Positions 49,814-59,269 of a stretch of 64,000 bases of DNA are shown piece by piece. Under the pieces are notes generated by a model. It saw only the letters and a program-made list of their open reading frames with translations, had not been told where the DNA came from and made no database searches. This DNA comes from Terriglobia bacterium (GTDB lineage: Bacteria; Acidobacteriota; Terriglobia; Terriglobales; Acidobacteriaceae): contig JAJPHW010000100.1 in assembly GCA_021325035.1 (NCBI GenBank), positions 20,506 to 84,505 on the forward strand, read 5' to 3'. Each line of letters begins with the position of its first letter. The stretch's first letter is position 1. The position numbers were made by a program, and so were the translations under genes.

Positions 49814-50800
49814 ATGAAAAATACTGGAGAAAACGTTGTCCGCATTGAAGCGGAAGCTTTGCGTGCATTGGCAGACCGGATCGCTGGGCCAATGGCAGAG
49901 GCTTTCAATCGTGCCTTGGATTTGCTTTATGAGTGCAAGGGCCGTGTTGTTGTTACCGGCATGGGCAAGAGCGGCATCATCGCGCGAAAAATTGCTGCCA
50001 CATTAAGCTCTACAGGAACGCCGGCGTTATATCTACATCCGGTCGAAGCGCTGCACGGGGACTTAGGCATGGTTGTCCGCGGAGATGTGGTTGTTGCGCT
50101 CTCCGCCAGTGGCGAAACGGAAGAAATCCTGCGCCTGCTCGCGACTATCAAGCGATTGCAAATACCTTTGATTTCCATGACGGGAGACGAGCTTTGCGCG
50201 CCTGCCTCGCGAGTCTCAACATTGGCGGAAGCCGCCGATGTTGCCTTGGACTGCTCCGTCGCCAAAGAGGCATGTTCGCTGGGCCTTGCTCCAACGGCTT
50301 CCACGACAGCTATGCTCGCACTTGGCGATGCCCTCGCTGTTTCTCTTTCCGAAAGACGTGGATTCAAAGAAGAAGACTTTGCCGATCTTCATCCCGGTGG
50401 CAAGTTGGGCAAACGCCTGGCCCGAGTCGAAGCACTGATGCATTCTGGCGACGCACTGCCGCGGGTAACTCCAAAAACGAAAATGCCTGATGTGATCTAC
50501 GAAATGTCTCGCAAGAAATTGGGCGTTACCGCAGTTGTCGAGGGAGAGAAGCTCATCGGTATCATCAGCGACGGCGACTTGCGTCGTCTGCTCGAAAAAC
50601 GCGGGAAAGATGTGCTGGACTTAACTGCAGCCGATTGTATGACACGGACTCCCCGTACCATCGCTGCGCATGAGTTCGCAGCGACCGCTTTGGCCCTGAT
50701 GGAAGAAAAGAAAATTACTTCGCTAATGGTCGTCAATGGCAGCGGTAAGCTCGAAGGTATCGTCCATCTTCACGATTTGTGGAGCACGGAATTGGTGTAG
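49814..50800 (+). CDS. kdsD: D-arabinose 5-phosphate isomerase (KpsF/GutQ, SIS + 2 CBS)
   Basis: RVVVTGMGKSGIIARKIAATLSSTGTPALYLHPVEALHGDLGMV...ALSASGETEEIL; two CBS domains; ATG 49814. Confidence 0.93.
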   Translation: MKNTGENVVRIEAEALRALADRIAGPMAEAFNRALDLLYECKGRVVVTGMGKSGIIARKIAATLSSTGTPALYLHPVEALHGDLGMVVRGDVVVALSASGETEEILRLLATIKRLQIPLISMTGDELCAPASRVSTLAEAADVALDCSVAKEACSLGLAPTASTTAMLALGDALAVSLSERRGFKEEDFADLHPGGKLGKRLARVEALMHSGDALPRVTPKTKMPDVIYEMSRKKLGVTAVVEGEKLIGIISDGDLRRLLEKRGKDVLDLTAADCMTRTPRTIAAHEFAATALALMEEKKITSLMVVNGSGKLEGIVHLHDLWSTELV

Positions 50801-50817
50801 GAATGAGGCGCTTATCT

Positions 50818-51240
50818 TCAGATGGGTACGCGTTCGAGAGACACAATGAACTGGACGCCAGGTATTTGTTTATTCTGTAACCTTGTGTCGTTGGTTACGA
50901 ATAGATCAGTAGCGGCGCTGGCGGCTGTGGCAAGCTGAATGGCGTCGGGTGCTTTCAGGCCACGATCACGGCGTATTGAAGCATAAATCTTCGCGACGGC
51001 CGCGTCCAGGGGAATTAGCAATGCTGTACTTGCAATAGCGTGCTCGTATCTCTTACAAAGGTCAGTATCGCCAGCCACAGTCGGTTTTACCAGAAGTTCT
51101 CCCAGCGTAAAAGTGGATGTGAGAAGCTGGTCTCCTCGACGAAGCATCTTCATGCGCAGATCGCTGACGGCTTGCGATAACATCCCGTAATCTTCCCACA
51201 GGTAAATGAACAGATTCGTGTCCCAAAAGATGCGGCTCAT
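50818..51240 (-). CDS. PIN-domain (VapC-like) ribonuclease toxin
   Basis: MSRIFWDTNLFIYLWED...GELLVKP...RDRGLKAPDAIQLATAASAATDLFVTNDTRL acidic PIN motifs. Confidence 0.85.
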   Translation of the reverse strand: MSRIFWDTNLFIYLWEDYGMLSQAVSDLRMKMLRRGDQLLTSTFTLGELLVKPTVAGDTDLCKRYEHAIASTALLIPLDAAVAKIYASIRRDRGLKAPDAIQLATAASAATDLFVTNDTRLQNKQIPGVQFIVSLERVPI

Positions 51241-51734
51241 TCCCAGCCTTCACGGAGCCTGCGCACGTACTGGTCGGCGTGTTCGTCGGCCCATAGTTCT
51301 TTCCCGGAGCCACGCAAGGCTAACAACGGGTCATTCTTAATTCTCTCTTCCACCCTATCTTTCCCCCACTCGTAATACCAGTTCAGCAACTCGCGATATT
51401 TGAGCGGGATGTCTCCTCTTTCGGGTGTTATCTTCGATTCTTCTCGTGCTGCATCGTATGCGTCGCCCACGCGGTAGAGACGCCGCCGCCCAGGAGATGT
51501 TTCTACAAGCATGCGGTAGCGGCCGGGGCTCGGCGCCCGATTCGCAACGCAATGTTGAACAATGTGAACGTAAACGCCTGGTCGTAATTGCTTTCTGCCA
51601 GCCTCTTTAGCTGCTCTTTCCACAATTTCTTCAATAGTGAAATCCGATTGCTCCGGATGTTCCCGATGAAGAAGCGCTGTGGCAATCCAAACTTCGTCGG
51701 CGACTTTGAGTTGCGTTTCCGAGGCGACAGCCAT
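51237..51734 (-). CDS. conserved-looking protein of unknown family, translationally coupled to PIN toxin (candidate antitoxin)
   Basis: Stop overlaps PIN gene start by 4 nt; SETQLKVADEVWIATALLHREHPEQSDFTIEEIVERAAKEAGRKQLRPGVYVHIVQHCVAN suggests a winged-helix-like fold. No recognised VapB signature. Confidence 0.6.
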   Translation of the reverse strand: MAVASETQLKVADEVWIATALLHREHPEQSDFTIEEIVERAAKEAGRKQLRPGVYVHIVQHCVANRAPSPGRYRMLVETSPGRRRLYRVGDAYDAAREESKITPERGDIPLKYRELLNWYYEWGKDRVEERIKNDPLLALRGSGKELWADEHADQYVRRLREGWE

Positions 51735-51927
51735 GAAGTTGCTCCTTGAAATGCGAAAACCCGAAAACAAGCGGCAAGCTTTCCGTCATCGTTGACGAAG
51801 AAATAATATCAAGTTAACTTAAATAATTCAATACTTAGTATTTTAGTTTATACAATTTCGGAAAAAGGGGCGTCTTGTTGGCTGCTACAATGTTCAATTC
51901 CAGAACTTAATTTTGGACTCTTAACTT

Positions 51928-53697
51928 ATGCATCGCTGGTCTGAACTGTTTATCCCCACGCTGCGCGAGGCTCCCGCTGACGCCGAGGTAGCCAGCCACA
52001 AATTTCTTGTCCGGGCGGGGTATATCCGCCAACTGGCAGCCGGGCTTTATTCCTATCTCTTTCTAGGGCAACGCTCTTTCAACAAGATCACAGCTATCGT
52101 CCGCGAAGAAATGGACAAAATAGGCCAGGAGTTTTACCTTCCCGCCCTTCACCCCAAAGAACTTTGGGAAGCCAGCGGCCGCTGGTCGGTTATGGGCGAG
52201 AATATGTTTCGCCTGAGAGACCGCAAAGGCACCGATCTCGGTCTCGGCATGACCCACGAAGAGGTCATGACGGACATCGCGCGCAAAGAACTACGTAGCT
52301 ACAAGCAGTTGCCGCAGATCTGGTATCAGATTCAGTCGAAGTTCCGCGACGAGCCCCGGCCAAGGTCAGGCTTGCTCCGCGTGCGTCAATTCATGATGAA
52401 GGATTCGTACTCGTTTGACATTGATGCCGCCGGGCTCGACCTTTCCTACAACAAGCATCGGGACGCTTATCGGCGAATTTTCGACCGTTGCGGATTGAAG
52501 TACATGATCATTCAGGCCGACTCAGGAGCCATGGGCGGCTCCGGTTCCGAAGAGTTCATGGTGCGCACGCCGGCTGGAGAAGATCAGGTCGTTAGCTGCG
52601 ATGCCTGCAACTACGCCGCGAACGTGGAAAAAGCTACCTCAAAACTTGATCATGTAGAAGATTTGCAGCCCGAAGGCGATGGCAAACCATTCGAGGTACA
52701 CACGCCCGGGCAAAAAACGATCGAAGAGGTTGCTCGCTTTCTTGGCGTCTCGCCCAAGAACAAAATTAAGACGCTGGCTTTGATGACGGAAGAAACCGAC
52801 GCGAAAACTGGCAAGAAAAAATCACGCGCGGTCATTCTGCTGATGCGCGGCGATCACCAGATGAATGAAGCCAAGTTGTCGGCGGCACTGGGTAGCAAAG
52901 CCACGCGTCCCATGGAAGAAGCGGAAATCACCCAACTCTTTCATTCTCCGGCTGGATTTTTAGGTCCTTTGGGAATTGAGTGGGCAAAGAGTCTTAATGA
53001 CGGCGATAAGGCTGTTCTTCTGGTGGACAAAGCTCTCGAAGGCCGCAGGGACCTAATCTCCGGGGCGAACAAAGAAGATTTCCACGTCAAGAACATTACG
53101 CCCGGCGTAACCTTCGTGCCCACGGCCTACGCCGATCTCCGCCGCGTGACCGCCGGCGAAGCATGTCCGAATTGCGGAGCGGTTCTGCGAATAGATACCG
53201 CCGTCGAAATTGGCCACATTTTCAAGCTCGGCTACAAATACTCCGAGTCCATGGGTGCCCGTGTGCTCGACCAGAACGGCAAAGAAGTCATGCCAATCAT
53301 GGGCTGTTATGGCATTGGCATTGAGCGCATCCTGACCGCTGCGGTCGAGCAGGCGAATGATGAGAATGGTTTTGCCCTGCCTTCTTCGATTTCGCCTTTT
53401 GATGTCGTTATTACGCCCACCAACGTAAAGGACGAGGTTCTACTCAATACGGCTAAAGACATCGCCAAACGCCTGGAAACCGCTGGATTCGACGTTTTGC
53501 TCGATGATCGTGACGAACGGCCAGGGGTCAAGTTCAAAGACGCTGACCTAGTGGGCATACCCTTTCGTGTAAATGTCGGGAAGAAGGTTACCGAAGGTAC
53601 TGTCGAAATCGTAGAACGCTCGACTCGCCAAATGCAGGATGCTAGCATCGTAGGCATAGAGCAGTATTTTCAAAAAGTTCTGCGTCCTGCGCGCTGA
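51928..53697 (+). CDS. proS: prolyl-tRNA synthetase (bacterial type with editing insertion)
   Basis: [78 protein letters not shown] domain; [11 protein letters not shown]. Confidence 0.97.
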   Translation: MHRWSELFIPTLREAPADAEVASHKFLVRAGYIRQLAAGLYSYLFLGQRSFNKITAIVREEMDKIGQEFYLPALHPKELWEASGRWSVMGENMFRLRDRKGTDLGLGMTHEEVMTDIARKELRSYKQLPQIWYQIQSKFRDEPRPRSGLLRVRQFMMKDSYSFDIDAAGLDLSYNKHRDAYRRIFDRCGLKYMIIQADSGAMGGSGSEEFMVRTPAGEDQVVSCDACNYAANVEKATSKLDHVEDLQPEGDGKPFEVHTPGQKTIEEVARFLGVSPKNKIKTLALMTEETDAKTGKKKSRAVILLMRGDHQMNEAKLSAALGSKATRPMEEAEITQLFHSPAGFLGPLGIEWAKSLNDGDKAVLLVDKALEGRRDLISGANKEDFHVKNITPGVTFVPTAYADLRRVTAGEACPNCGAVLRIDTAVEIGHIFKLGYKYSESMGARVLDQNGKEVMPIMGCYGIGIERILTAAVEQANDENGFALPSSISPFDVVITPTNVKDEVLLNTAKDIAKRLETAGFDVLLDDRDERPGVKFKDADLVGIPFRVNVGKKVTEGTVEIVERSTRQMQDASIVGIEQYFQKVLRPAR

Positions 53698-53724
53698 AAT
53701 TGATCGCGCGGGTCAGGGGATCGC

Positions 53725-54075
53725 GTGATGAAAATGTTGGTTGGCATTCTGGTGCTGGTGGTGGCGGGTTACTTGGGCGTGGTGCTCGTGCCCGTTTACT
53801 ACGAAAACTACCAGTTCAAAGACGTTGTAACCACTGAAGCAACGCTTGAGACCTACACGACCAAACCCGAGGCTGATATCCGGGACGCTGTGTATAAGAA
53901 AGCGCAAGAGTTGGAAATCCCCATTGAGAAGGAAAAGATCAAAGTTCAGCGTACCGGAACCACGGGTACCGGTGCTTTGCTCATTGCTGCGCCTTATACC
54001 GTCCACGTGGATTTCCCCGGATATCCGATGGATCTGCGCTTCGATGTCTCCAGCGACAACAAGAGCCCGTTTTAA
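53725..54075 (+). CDS. small membrane-anchored protein, DUF4845-like
   Basis: GTG/ATG start; single N-terminal TM (MLVGILVLVVAGYLGVVLVPVYYENYQFKDVV) and short periplasmic-type domain. Confidence 0.6.
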   Translation: MMKMLVGILVLVVAGYLGVVLVPVYYENYQFKDVVTTEATLETYTTKPEADIRDAVYKKAQELEIPIEKEKIKVQRTGTTGTGALLIAAPYTVHVDFPGYPMDLRFDVSSDNKSPF

Positions 54076-54230
54076 CCGCTAAATGTCCTGCCGGTTAATC
54101 ATCTGGCTTCAATCCTCATTACTTGAATTGCGCCTGATTTAGAATAGCCCGATACTTGGATAACGAATCCATGGGCTTTCTCATCTCACTAACAGACCGG
54201 GGCATCGTCACCTCGCTGCGCTAATTCACT

Positions 54231-56825
54231 GTGGCCATCAAGATCAAGATTCCGCGGAGAACCGGCGAAGGGGGAAAAGCGATACTCTCATCTGACCCAG
54301 TGATTAAAGCCGCATTCATTATTTTCCTCGTACTTGCCATCGCCATTACAGGTTCGTTCTCTTACTTTTACATCAAATACGACCGCATTATTGAGCAGCG
54401 CTTCCGTGGGCCAGTTTTTGCCAGTACGGCGACCATCTACGCCATTCCGCAAGTTGTGCGCGTTGGTGAAAAGATTGACGCACAGCAAGTTGCCGCCCAC
54501 CTCAAGCAGGCAGGCTATGGCAAAGATATTTCCACCCCGATGGGGAGCTATAAGCTGATTAATGGCGGTATTGAAATTACGCCCGGCCCGGATTCTTACC
54601 ACAGCCCCGAGCCAGCAACGATTCATTTCGATACCGGAGCGGTGACCAGCATCAGCGGTAAGGCGGGTGATCTTCAGGCCTATGAACTTGAGCCAGAACC
54701 CGTTACGGCGATGTTTGATGTTGGGCAGCGTTCCAAGCGTCAAGTGGTCAAGTACAACGATATTCCGCCGGTGATGGTAAATGCGGTGCTGGCTATCGAA
54801 GACCGGCGCTTCTTCCAGCATGGTGGAGTGAACTTCTTCCGGATGGCGGAAGCCACCTGGATTGACCTCACTCATCAACGCCATGAGCAAGGTGGCTCAA
54901 CGCTCACGATGCAGCTCTCTCGCGGATTCTTTCTCACTCCAGAAAAAACCGTAAAGCGGAAGCTAATAGAAATTCTTATCGCGCTGGAACTCGAACATAA
55001 GTTCAACAAACAACAGATATTCGAGTTTTATGCCAACTGGGTTGACCTTGGCCAGCGTGGTTCATTCACGATTAGCGGTTTCGCCGAAGCCTCGAAGGCG
55101 TATTTCAATAAGGACTTAAAAGACATTACGTTGCCCGAAGCTGCGTTGCTGGCAGGCATTATTCAGCGTCCCAGCTATCTGTCGCCCTATCGCCATCCTG
55201 ACCGAGCACTGGAGCGCCGCAATCTGGTATTGGACAGCATGGTCGAGACGCACGCAATCACGCCGGAAGATGCTAAGAAGGCCAAGGCTACGCCGTTAAA
55301 GCTGGCTCCGCCCAACGTGGAAGCCAGCGATGCGCCATATTTTGTTGATCTCGTTAGAGATACGCTGATCAACAAATTGGATGAGCGGCAGATGAATGAA
55401 CAGTCTTACCGCATTTACACCACGCTTGATCCAGATTTGCAAAAAGCTGCCGCACAGGCGGTAGAAACAGGCATCAAGCTGGTGGATGACCAGGTCAACA
55501 AACGCCGCACAAAGAGAGTTAAAGTCGCGCCGGGAAAATATGAAACCACGGTCGAACCCGGTCCACAAGCGCAGGTAGCCGTCGTTGTGATGGATCCGCA
55601 TACCGGGCAGGTTCTGGCGCTCGTTGGTGGTCGCAATTACGGCATTAGCCAGCTCGATCACGCGGTCGCCAAACGCCCTACCGGTTCAATTTTCAAGCCG
55701 TTTGTCTATGCGGCCGCGATGAATACAGCGATTGATGGTTCCAATCCGGTATTTACGCAGGTTTCGATGGTGCAAGACCAGCCGGGGACATTCGCCTACG
55801 GCGATCAAATTTATGAGCCGCGAAATTACAAAGAGGAATACCACGGCGATGTCACTGCGCGTTACGCGCTCGCTTTATCGCTAAATAATGCCACCGTGCA
55901 GCTTGCCCAGGAAGTCGGATATGACAAAGTTGCTGATTTGGCGCGAAACGCCGGAATAACCTCGGTAAAACCCACTCCCGCAATGGCTCTGGGTGCTTAC
56001 GATGCCAGCCCGCTCGACATGACTGCCGCGTACACGGTATTTGCGAACAGCGGTCTGAGAGTCTCGCCCGTTTTGATTGATTCCGTGCGCAATGCAAAAG
56101 GCGATGTCGTACTTGATTTTAAGCCCGACAAGCGTCAGGTTCTCGACCCACGCGTTGCCGCTGTGATGACAAGCATGATGGAAGGCGTGATGAATTTCGG
56201 CTACGGTTTTGTGGTGCGGCAGCGTGGTTTTATGGCGCCAGCCGCTGGCAAAACCGGCACTTCACACGATGGCTGGTTTGCCGCTTACACGACCAATCTT
56301 CTTTGCATTGTGTGGGTTGGGTTTGACGATTACAGCGACATCCACCTGAGCGGGGCACAAACCGCCGCCCCCATTTGGGCGGAATTCATGAAAAAAGCGG
56401 TTGCCCTGCCGCAATATTCTGATTTCAAAACATTTCCCCAGCCTTCGGGGGTGGTGGATGTGCAACTGGATAAGGCCACCAATCTTTTGGCAACTCCTTC
56501 CTGCGCGGAAACTTATACCGCCGTGTTTATTGCGGGAACTGAGCCAACCCAAACTTGCGACCAGCCGACCGGGGTGAAAGGTTTCTTTTCCCGCATTCTA
56601 GGTCTGGGAGGAGATAAGCCCCTACCGCCTCCATCGCAGCCGGGTACACCCGCGTCCCCCAGCCAACCTTCTGCCCAAGCGGGCGCATCTCCGTCTGTGA
56701 ACGGCGAAGCGCAGGCCAAGAAGAAAAAAGGCTTCTTCGGAAAAATCGCCGGTATCTTCCAGGACGATAAATCGTCCAACCCTCCGCCCAAACAACCGGA
56801 GCCGAAGGGGAACCCTCCGCAATAG
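54231..56825 (+). CDS. bifunctional penicillin-binding protein 1 (transglycosylase/transpeptidase)
   Basis: AIEDRRFFQHGGVNFFRMAEA, EQGGSTLTMQLSRGFFLTPEKTVKRKLIEI, RPTGSIFKPFVYAAAM, AGKTGTSHDGWFAAYT. Confidence 0.95.
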   Translation: MAIKIKIPRRTGEGGKAILSSDPVIKAAFIIFLVLAIAITGSFSYFYIKYDRIIEQRFRGPVFASTATIYAIPQVVRVGEKIDAQQVAAHLKQAGYGKDISTPMGSYKLINGGIEITPGPDSYHSPEPATIHFDTGAVTSISGKAGDLQAYELEPEPVTAMFDVGQRSKRQVVKYNDIPPVMVNAVLAIEDRRFFQHGGVNFFRMAEATWIDLTHQRHEQGGSTLTMQLSRGFFLTPEKTVKRKLIEILIALELEHKFNKQQIFEFYANWVDLGQRGSFTISGFAEASKAYFNKDLKDITLPEAALLAGIIQRPSYLSPYRHPDRALERRNLVLDSMVETHAITPEDAKKAKATPLKLAPPNVEASDAPYFVDLVRDTLINKLDERQMNEQSYRIYTTLDPDLQKAAAQAVETGIKLVDDQVNKRRTKRVKVAPGKYETTVEPGPQAQVAVVVMDPHTGQVLALVGGRNYGISQLDHAVAKRPTGSIFKPFVYAAAMNTAIDGSNPVFTQVSMVQDQPGTFAYGDQIYEPRNYKEEYHGDVTARYALALSLNNATVQLAQEVGYDKVADLARNAGITSVKPTPAMALGAYDASPLDMTAAYTVFANSGLRVSPVLIDSVRNAKGDVVLDFKPDKRQVLDPRVAAVMTSMMEGVMNFGYGFVVRQRGFMAPAAGKTGTSHDGWFAAYTTNLLCIVWVGFDDYSDIHLSGAQTAAPIWAEFMKKAVALPQYSDFKTFPQPSGVVDVQLDKATNLLATPSCAETYTAVFIAGTEPTQTCDQPTGVKGFFSRILGLGGDKPLPPPSQPGTPASPSQPSAQAGASPSVNGEAQAKKKKGFFGKIAGIFQDDKSSNPPPKQPEPKGNPPQ

Positions 56826-56853
56826 GATGGGTACATAGCGTCAATCGAGGTGA

Positions 56854-57681
56854 GTGATGAATCGAACTTGGGGCGTTCGCGTTCTATGCTCAGCGGCTCT
56901 TCTAGCAGTTTTCGTCAACGTGCCGTGCAAATCATCAGCTCAGACATCATCGGAACAGGTGCAGGTCAGTTTGCCCCTGCCATCCCAGTCTGAACCGCCA
57001 AATCCTACTCAAACCGTAGCCCAACTGGAGCAGCGCGGCGATGAGTTACGCGGGAATAAAGCCTATTACGACGCGCTGGATTTTTATCGCGAAGCCTTGA
57101 AAAAGGCTCCGAAGACCGCTTCTTTGCACAACAAGGCGGGAATTTGCCTTTTGCAAACCCAGCGCTATCCAGAAGCAGGCAAGGAGTTTGCTTTGGCGAT
57201 ACGTGCCGATAAAACTTATGCCGATGCTTACAACAACTTCGGCGTCGTGCAATACGAAGCGAAAAAATACGGGAAGGCACTCAGTTACTACGCACGCGCA
57301 ATCCGATTACAGCCGGAAACAGCTTCGTTTTACAACAATCAGGGCGCGGCTTACTTTGCCAAGAAGCAATTTGATAAAGCGAGCGACGCCTATATGAAAG
57401 CGATGCAGCTCGATCCAGACATCTTTGAACGCAAGTCCCATAATGGCATCACCGCCCAATTGCCCTCACCGGAGGATCGTGCCCACTATGACTACGCCAT
57501 CGCGCGGCTATACGCGCGCTTGAATGAGCCTGATCGGTCCCTGGGATACCTGCGGCGGGCAATGGAAGAGGGCTATAAAGGAATTAACGACGTTTACAAG
57601 GATGACGAATTCAGCAATCTGCGTAAAGATCCACGCTTTAGCGATCTGATGAAGCAGCGACCTGTAGCTATTTCGGATTAA
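56854..57681 (+). CDS. secreted TPR-repeat protein
   Basis: Signal peptide followed by TPRs (YYDALDFYREALKKAPKTASLHNKAGICLLQTQRYPEAGKEFALAIRADKTYADAYNNFGVV). Confidence 0.82.
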   Translation: MMNRTWGVRVLCSAALLAVFVNVPCKSSAQTSSEQVQVSLPLPSQSEPPNPTQTVAQLEQRGDELRGNKAYYDALDFYREALKKAPKTASLHNKAGICLLQTQRYPEAGKEFALAIRADKTYADAYNNFGVVQYEAKKYGKALSYYARAIRLQPETASFYNNQGAAYFAKKQFDKASDAYMKAMQLDPDIFERKSHNGITAQLPSPEDRAHYDYAIARLYARLNEPDRSLGYLRRAMEEGYKGINDVYKDDEFSNLRKDPRFSDLMKQRPVAISD

Positions 57682-57858
57682 TTCATAGAACTGATAACGC
57701 GTTACAAATCTTTACCTTACTTTACCCTTTGCTGTGCGACTTTCCTCGACAGTGCGTGTTCTAATTCAACAACGCTCCTGAAAGCAAACAGGGTGAGTAA
57801 GGAGAGACGTACCCCACCGGCAGCTCTCGACACGCCCCAAGCAAGTTGCCGGTGGTTC

Positions 57859-58485
57859 CTAATTCCGCTTCTTTTTGGGGCTTCTCTCACAAACGTATTC
57901 ATCCACGACTTTTTTCCATTTTCCCTGCGCTTTCAAGATGTACTCGATGGCGTCACGAGCTGCACCGTTTCCACCTGAGTTTGGAGTGACGAAATGAGCT
58001 TCTCTTTTGACCTCATTGCGCGCATTCGCGACGGCAATGGCTAGTCCGGACATCCTCATGGCTGGAAGATCAATCACGTCATCTCCTACAAACGCCACCT
58101 CTGCTGGTTTGAGCCCGTCCTGCTGCATGATCTGCTCCATGCAGGTGAGTTTGTCCTGGATGCCCTGATAAACGAAATCGAGTTTCAGGTCGCGGGCGCG
58201 AAGGGCGACGGTTTCTGAAATTCTCTTTGTGATGAGGCCGGTCTTGATGCCGCCTAGTCGTGCCAAAGAGATGCCCGCTCCGTCATGGGCGTGAAAGCCT
58301 TTGACCTCGATGACAGTCGAGCTGGCAAGCCCAAACCCTCCCTGTCCACCGTGCTTGGAAGCATGTTGAAGAGTGGCCTGTTGCAAACCTGGGGGCGCGG
58401 GAATAAAGAAAAGCTTGCCGTCGGTAAGAGTGCCATCCACATCGAAAAGAATGAGTTTGATTTTTTTAGCGCGCTTTTTGGACAT
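57859..58485 (-). CDS. kdsC: 3-deoxy-D-manno-octulosonate 8-phosphate phosphatase (KdsC, HAD family)
   Basis: KLILFDVDGTLTDGKLFF...VKGFHAHDGAGISLARLGGIKTGLITKRIS...VAFVGDDVIDLPAMRMSGLAIAVANA. Confidence 0.88.
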   Translation of the reverse strand: MSKKRAKKIKLILFDVDGTLTDGKLFFIPAPPGLQQATLQHASKHGGQGGFGLASSTVIEVKGFHAHDGAGISLARLGGIKTGLITKRISETVALRARDLKLDFVYQGIQDKLTCMEQIMQQDGLKPAEVAFVGDDVIDLPAMRMSGLAIAVANARNEVKREAHFVTPNSGGNGAARDAIEYILKAQGKWKKVVDEYVCERSPKKKRN

Positions 58486-58520
58486 GGGAGGAGTCTAACA
58501 TTTGGGCAGCTATGCCGATG

Positions 58521-58922
58521 TCAGGAGAGCCAGAGGATGGGGAAGTTGCGCCCGAGTTTTGCAAAGTCATCATCGGATGTCACCAAAGTGGCATTGCGTA
58601 GCGTGGTCAGCGATGCGGCGATGCAATCTACGTAAGGGATTTTATGCCGAACCTTAATTTCGCCGGCTTTCAAAGATTGTTCGAGATCAACTGCGGTTGG
58701 AAGAAGAGGCAATTGAGTGATTCCCGCAAGCGTTTTCCGCGCTGCTATTTCGTCCAAGTCCTGCCAGATACGGTAGAACACTTCCCCAAGGTTTACGACG
58801 GACATGAGTAAGGTGACATATCCGCGTCGCGAATCTTCCAGCAAGCGTTCAACCCGGTCCGCGCCGGGTTCGAGTTGGAAATAACGCAGCAGAGCACTGG
58901 CGTCCAGAACATAGGTTTTCAC
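58521..58922 (-). CDS. vapC: PIN-domain toxin (VapC-like)
   Basis: MKTYVLDASALLRYFQLEPGADRVERLL...VPYVDCIAASLTTLRNATLVTSDDDFAKLG; overlaps upstream AbrB-type gene by 4 nt. Confidence 0.88.
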   Translation of the reverse strand: MKTYVLDASALLRYFQLEPGADRVERLLEDSRRGYVTLLMSVVNLGEVFYRIWQDLDEIAARKTLAGITQLPLLPTAVDLEQSLKAGEIKVRHKIPYVDCIAASLTTLRNATLVTSDDDFAKLGRNFPILWLS

Positions 58923-59152
58923 CGGTCTTCCGTTCTGCGGTCACGAATGAGGGAGGCGACCATGTCGGGGCCGCCTTTTAAGCATCCTTTCATGCTCTTG
59001 ATAAAGTTTGCGGTGATTGGCTGCAAGATAAGTTGATTGTCGCGCTCTTCAATGGCAATACGCGTACCGGTTTCGATGCCGAGTTTCTGGCGTAATTCTG
59101 CGGGGATGACAATCTGGCCCTTCGAACTGACAACGGCAAAAATGTTCTCCAT
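58919..59152 (-). CDS. vapB: AbrB/SpoVT-type antitoxin (VapB-like)
   Basis: VVSSKGQIVIPAELRQKLGIETGTRIAIEERDNQLILQPI SpoVT-AbrB motif. Confidence 0.9.
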   Translation of the reverse strand: MENIFAVVSSKGQIVIPAELRQKLGIETGTRIAIEERDNQLILQPITANFIKSMKGCLKGGPDMVASLIRDRRTEDR

Positions 59153-59167
59153 GGCTTATATTTTAAT

Positions 59168-59219
59168 ATAAGTAAGCCATTAAATAATAGGCTTACTACA
59201 GGTAATATCGCTTACTTAT
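59168..59219. promoter_or_regulatory. Candidate VapB operator: repeated half-sites of ATAAGTAAGCC
   Basis: ATAAGTAAGC (59168-59177), inverted GGCTTACT (59190-59197) and GCTTACTTAT (59210-59219), just upstream of vapB and divergent from lhr. Confidence 0.6.
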
Positions 59220-59269
59220 CGCATGGGCGAATATTTTACGAAAGTTCACGGCGGCGATAGAATACTCAA

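Noticed and set aside
57814-57855. Inverted repeat CCACCGGCA...TGCCGGTGG between TPR gene and kdsC
   Set aside because: 9-bp arms are real but the 24-nt loop and absence of a T-tract make a terminator call weak.
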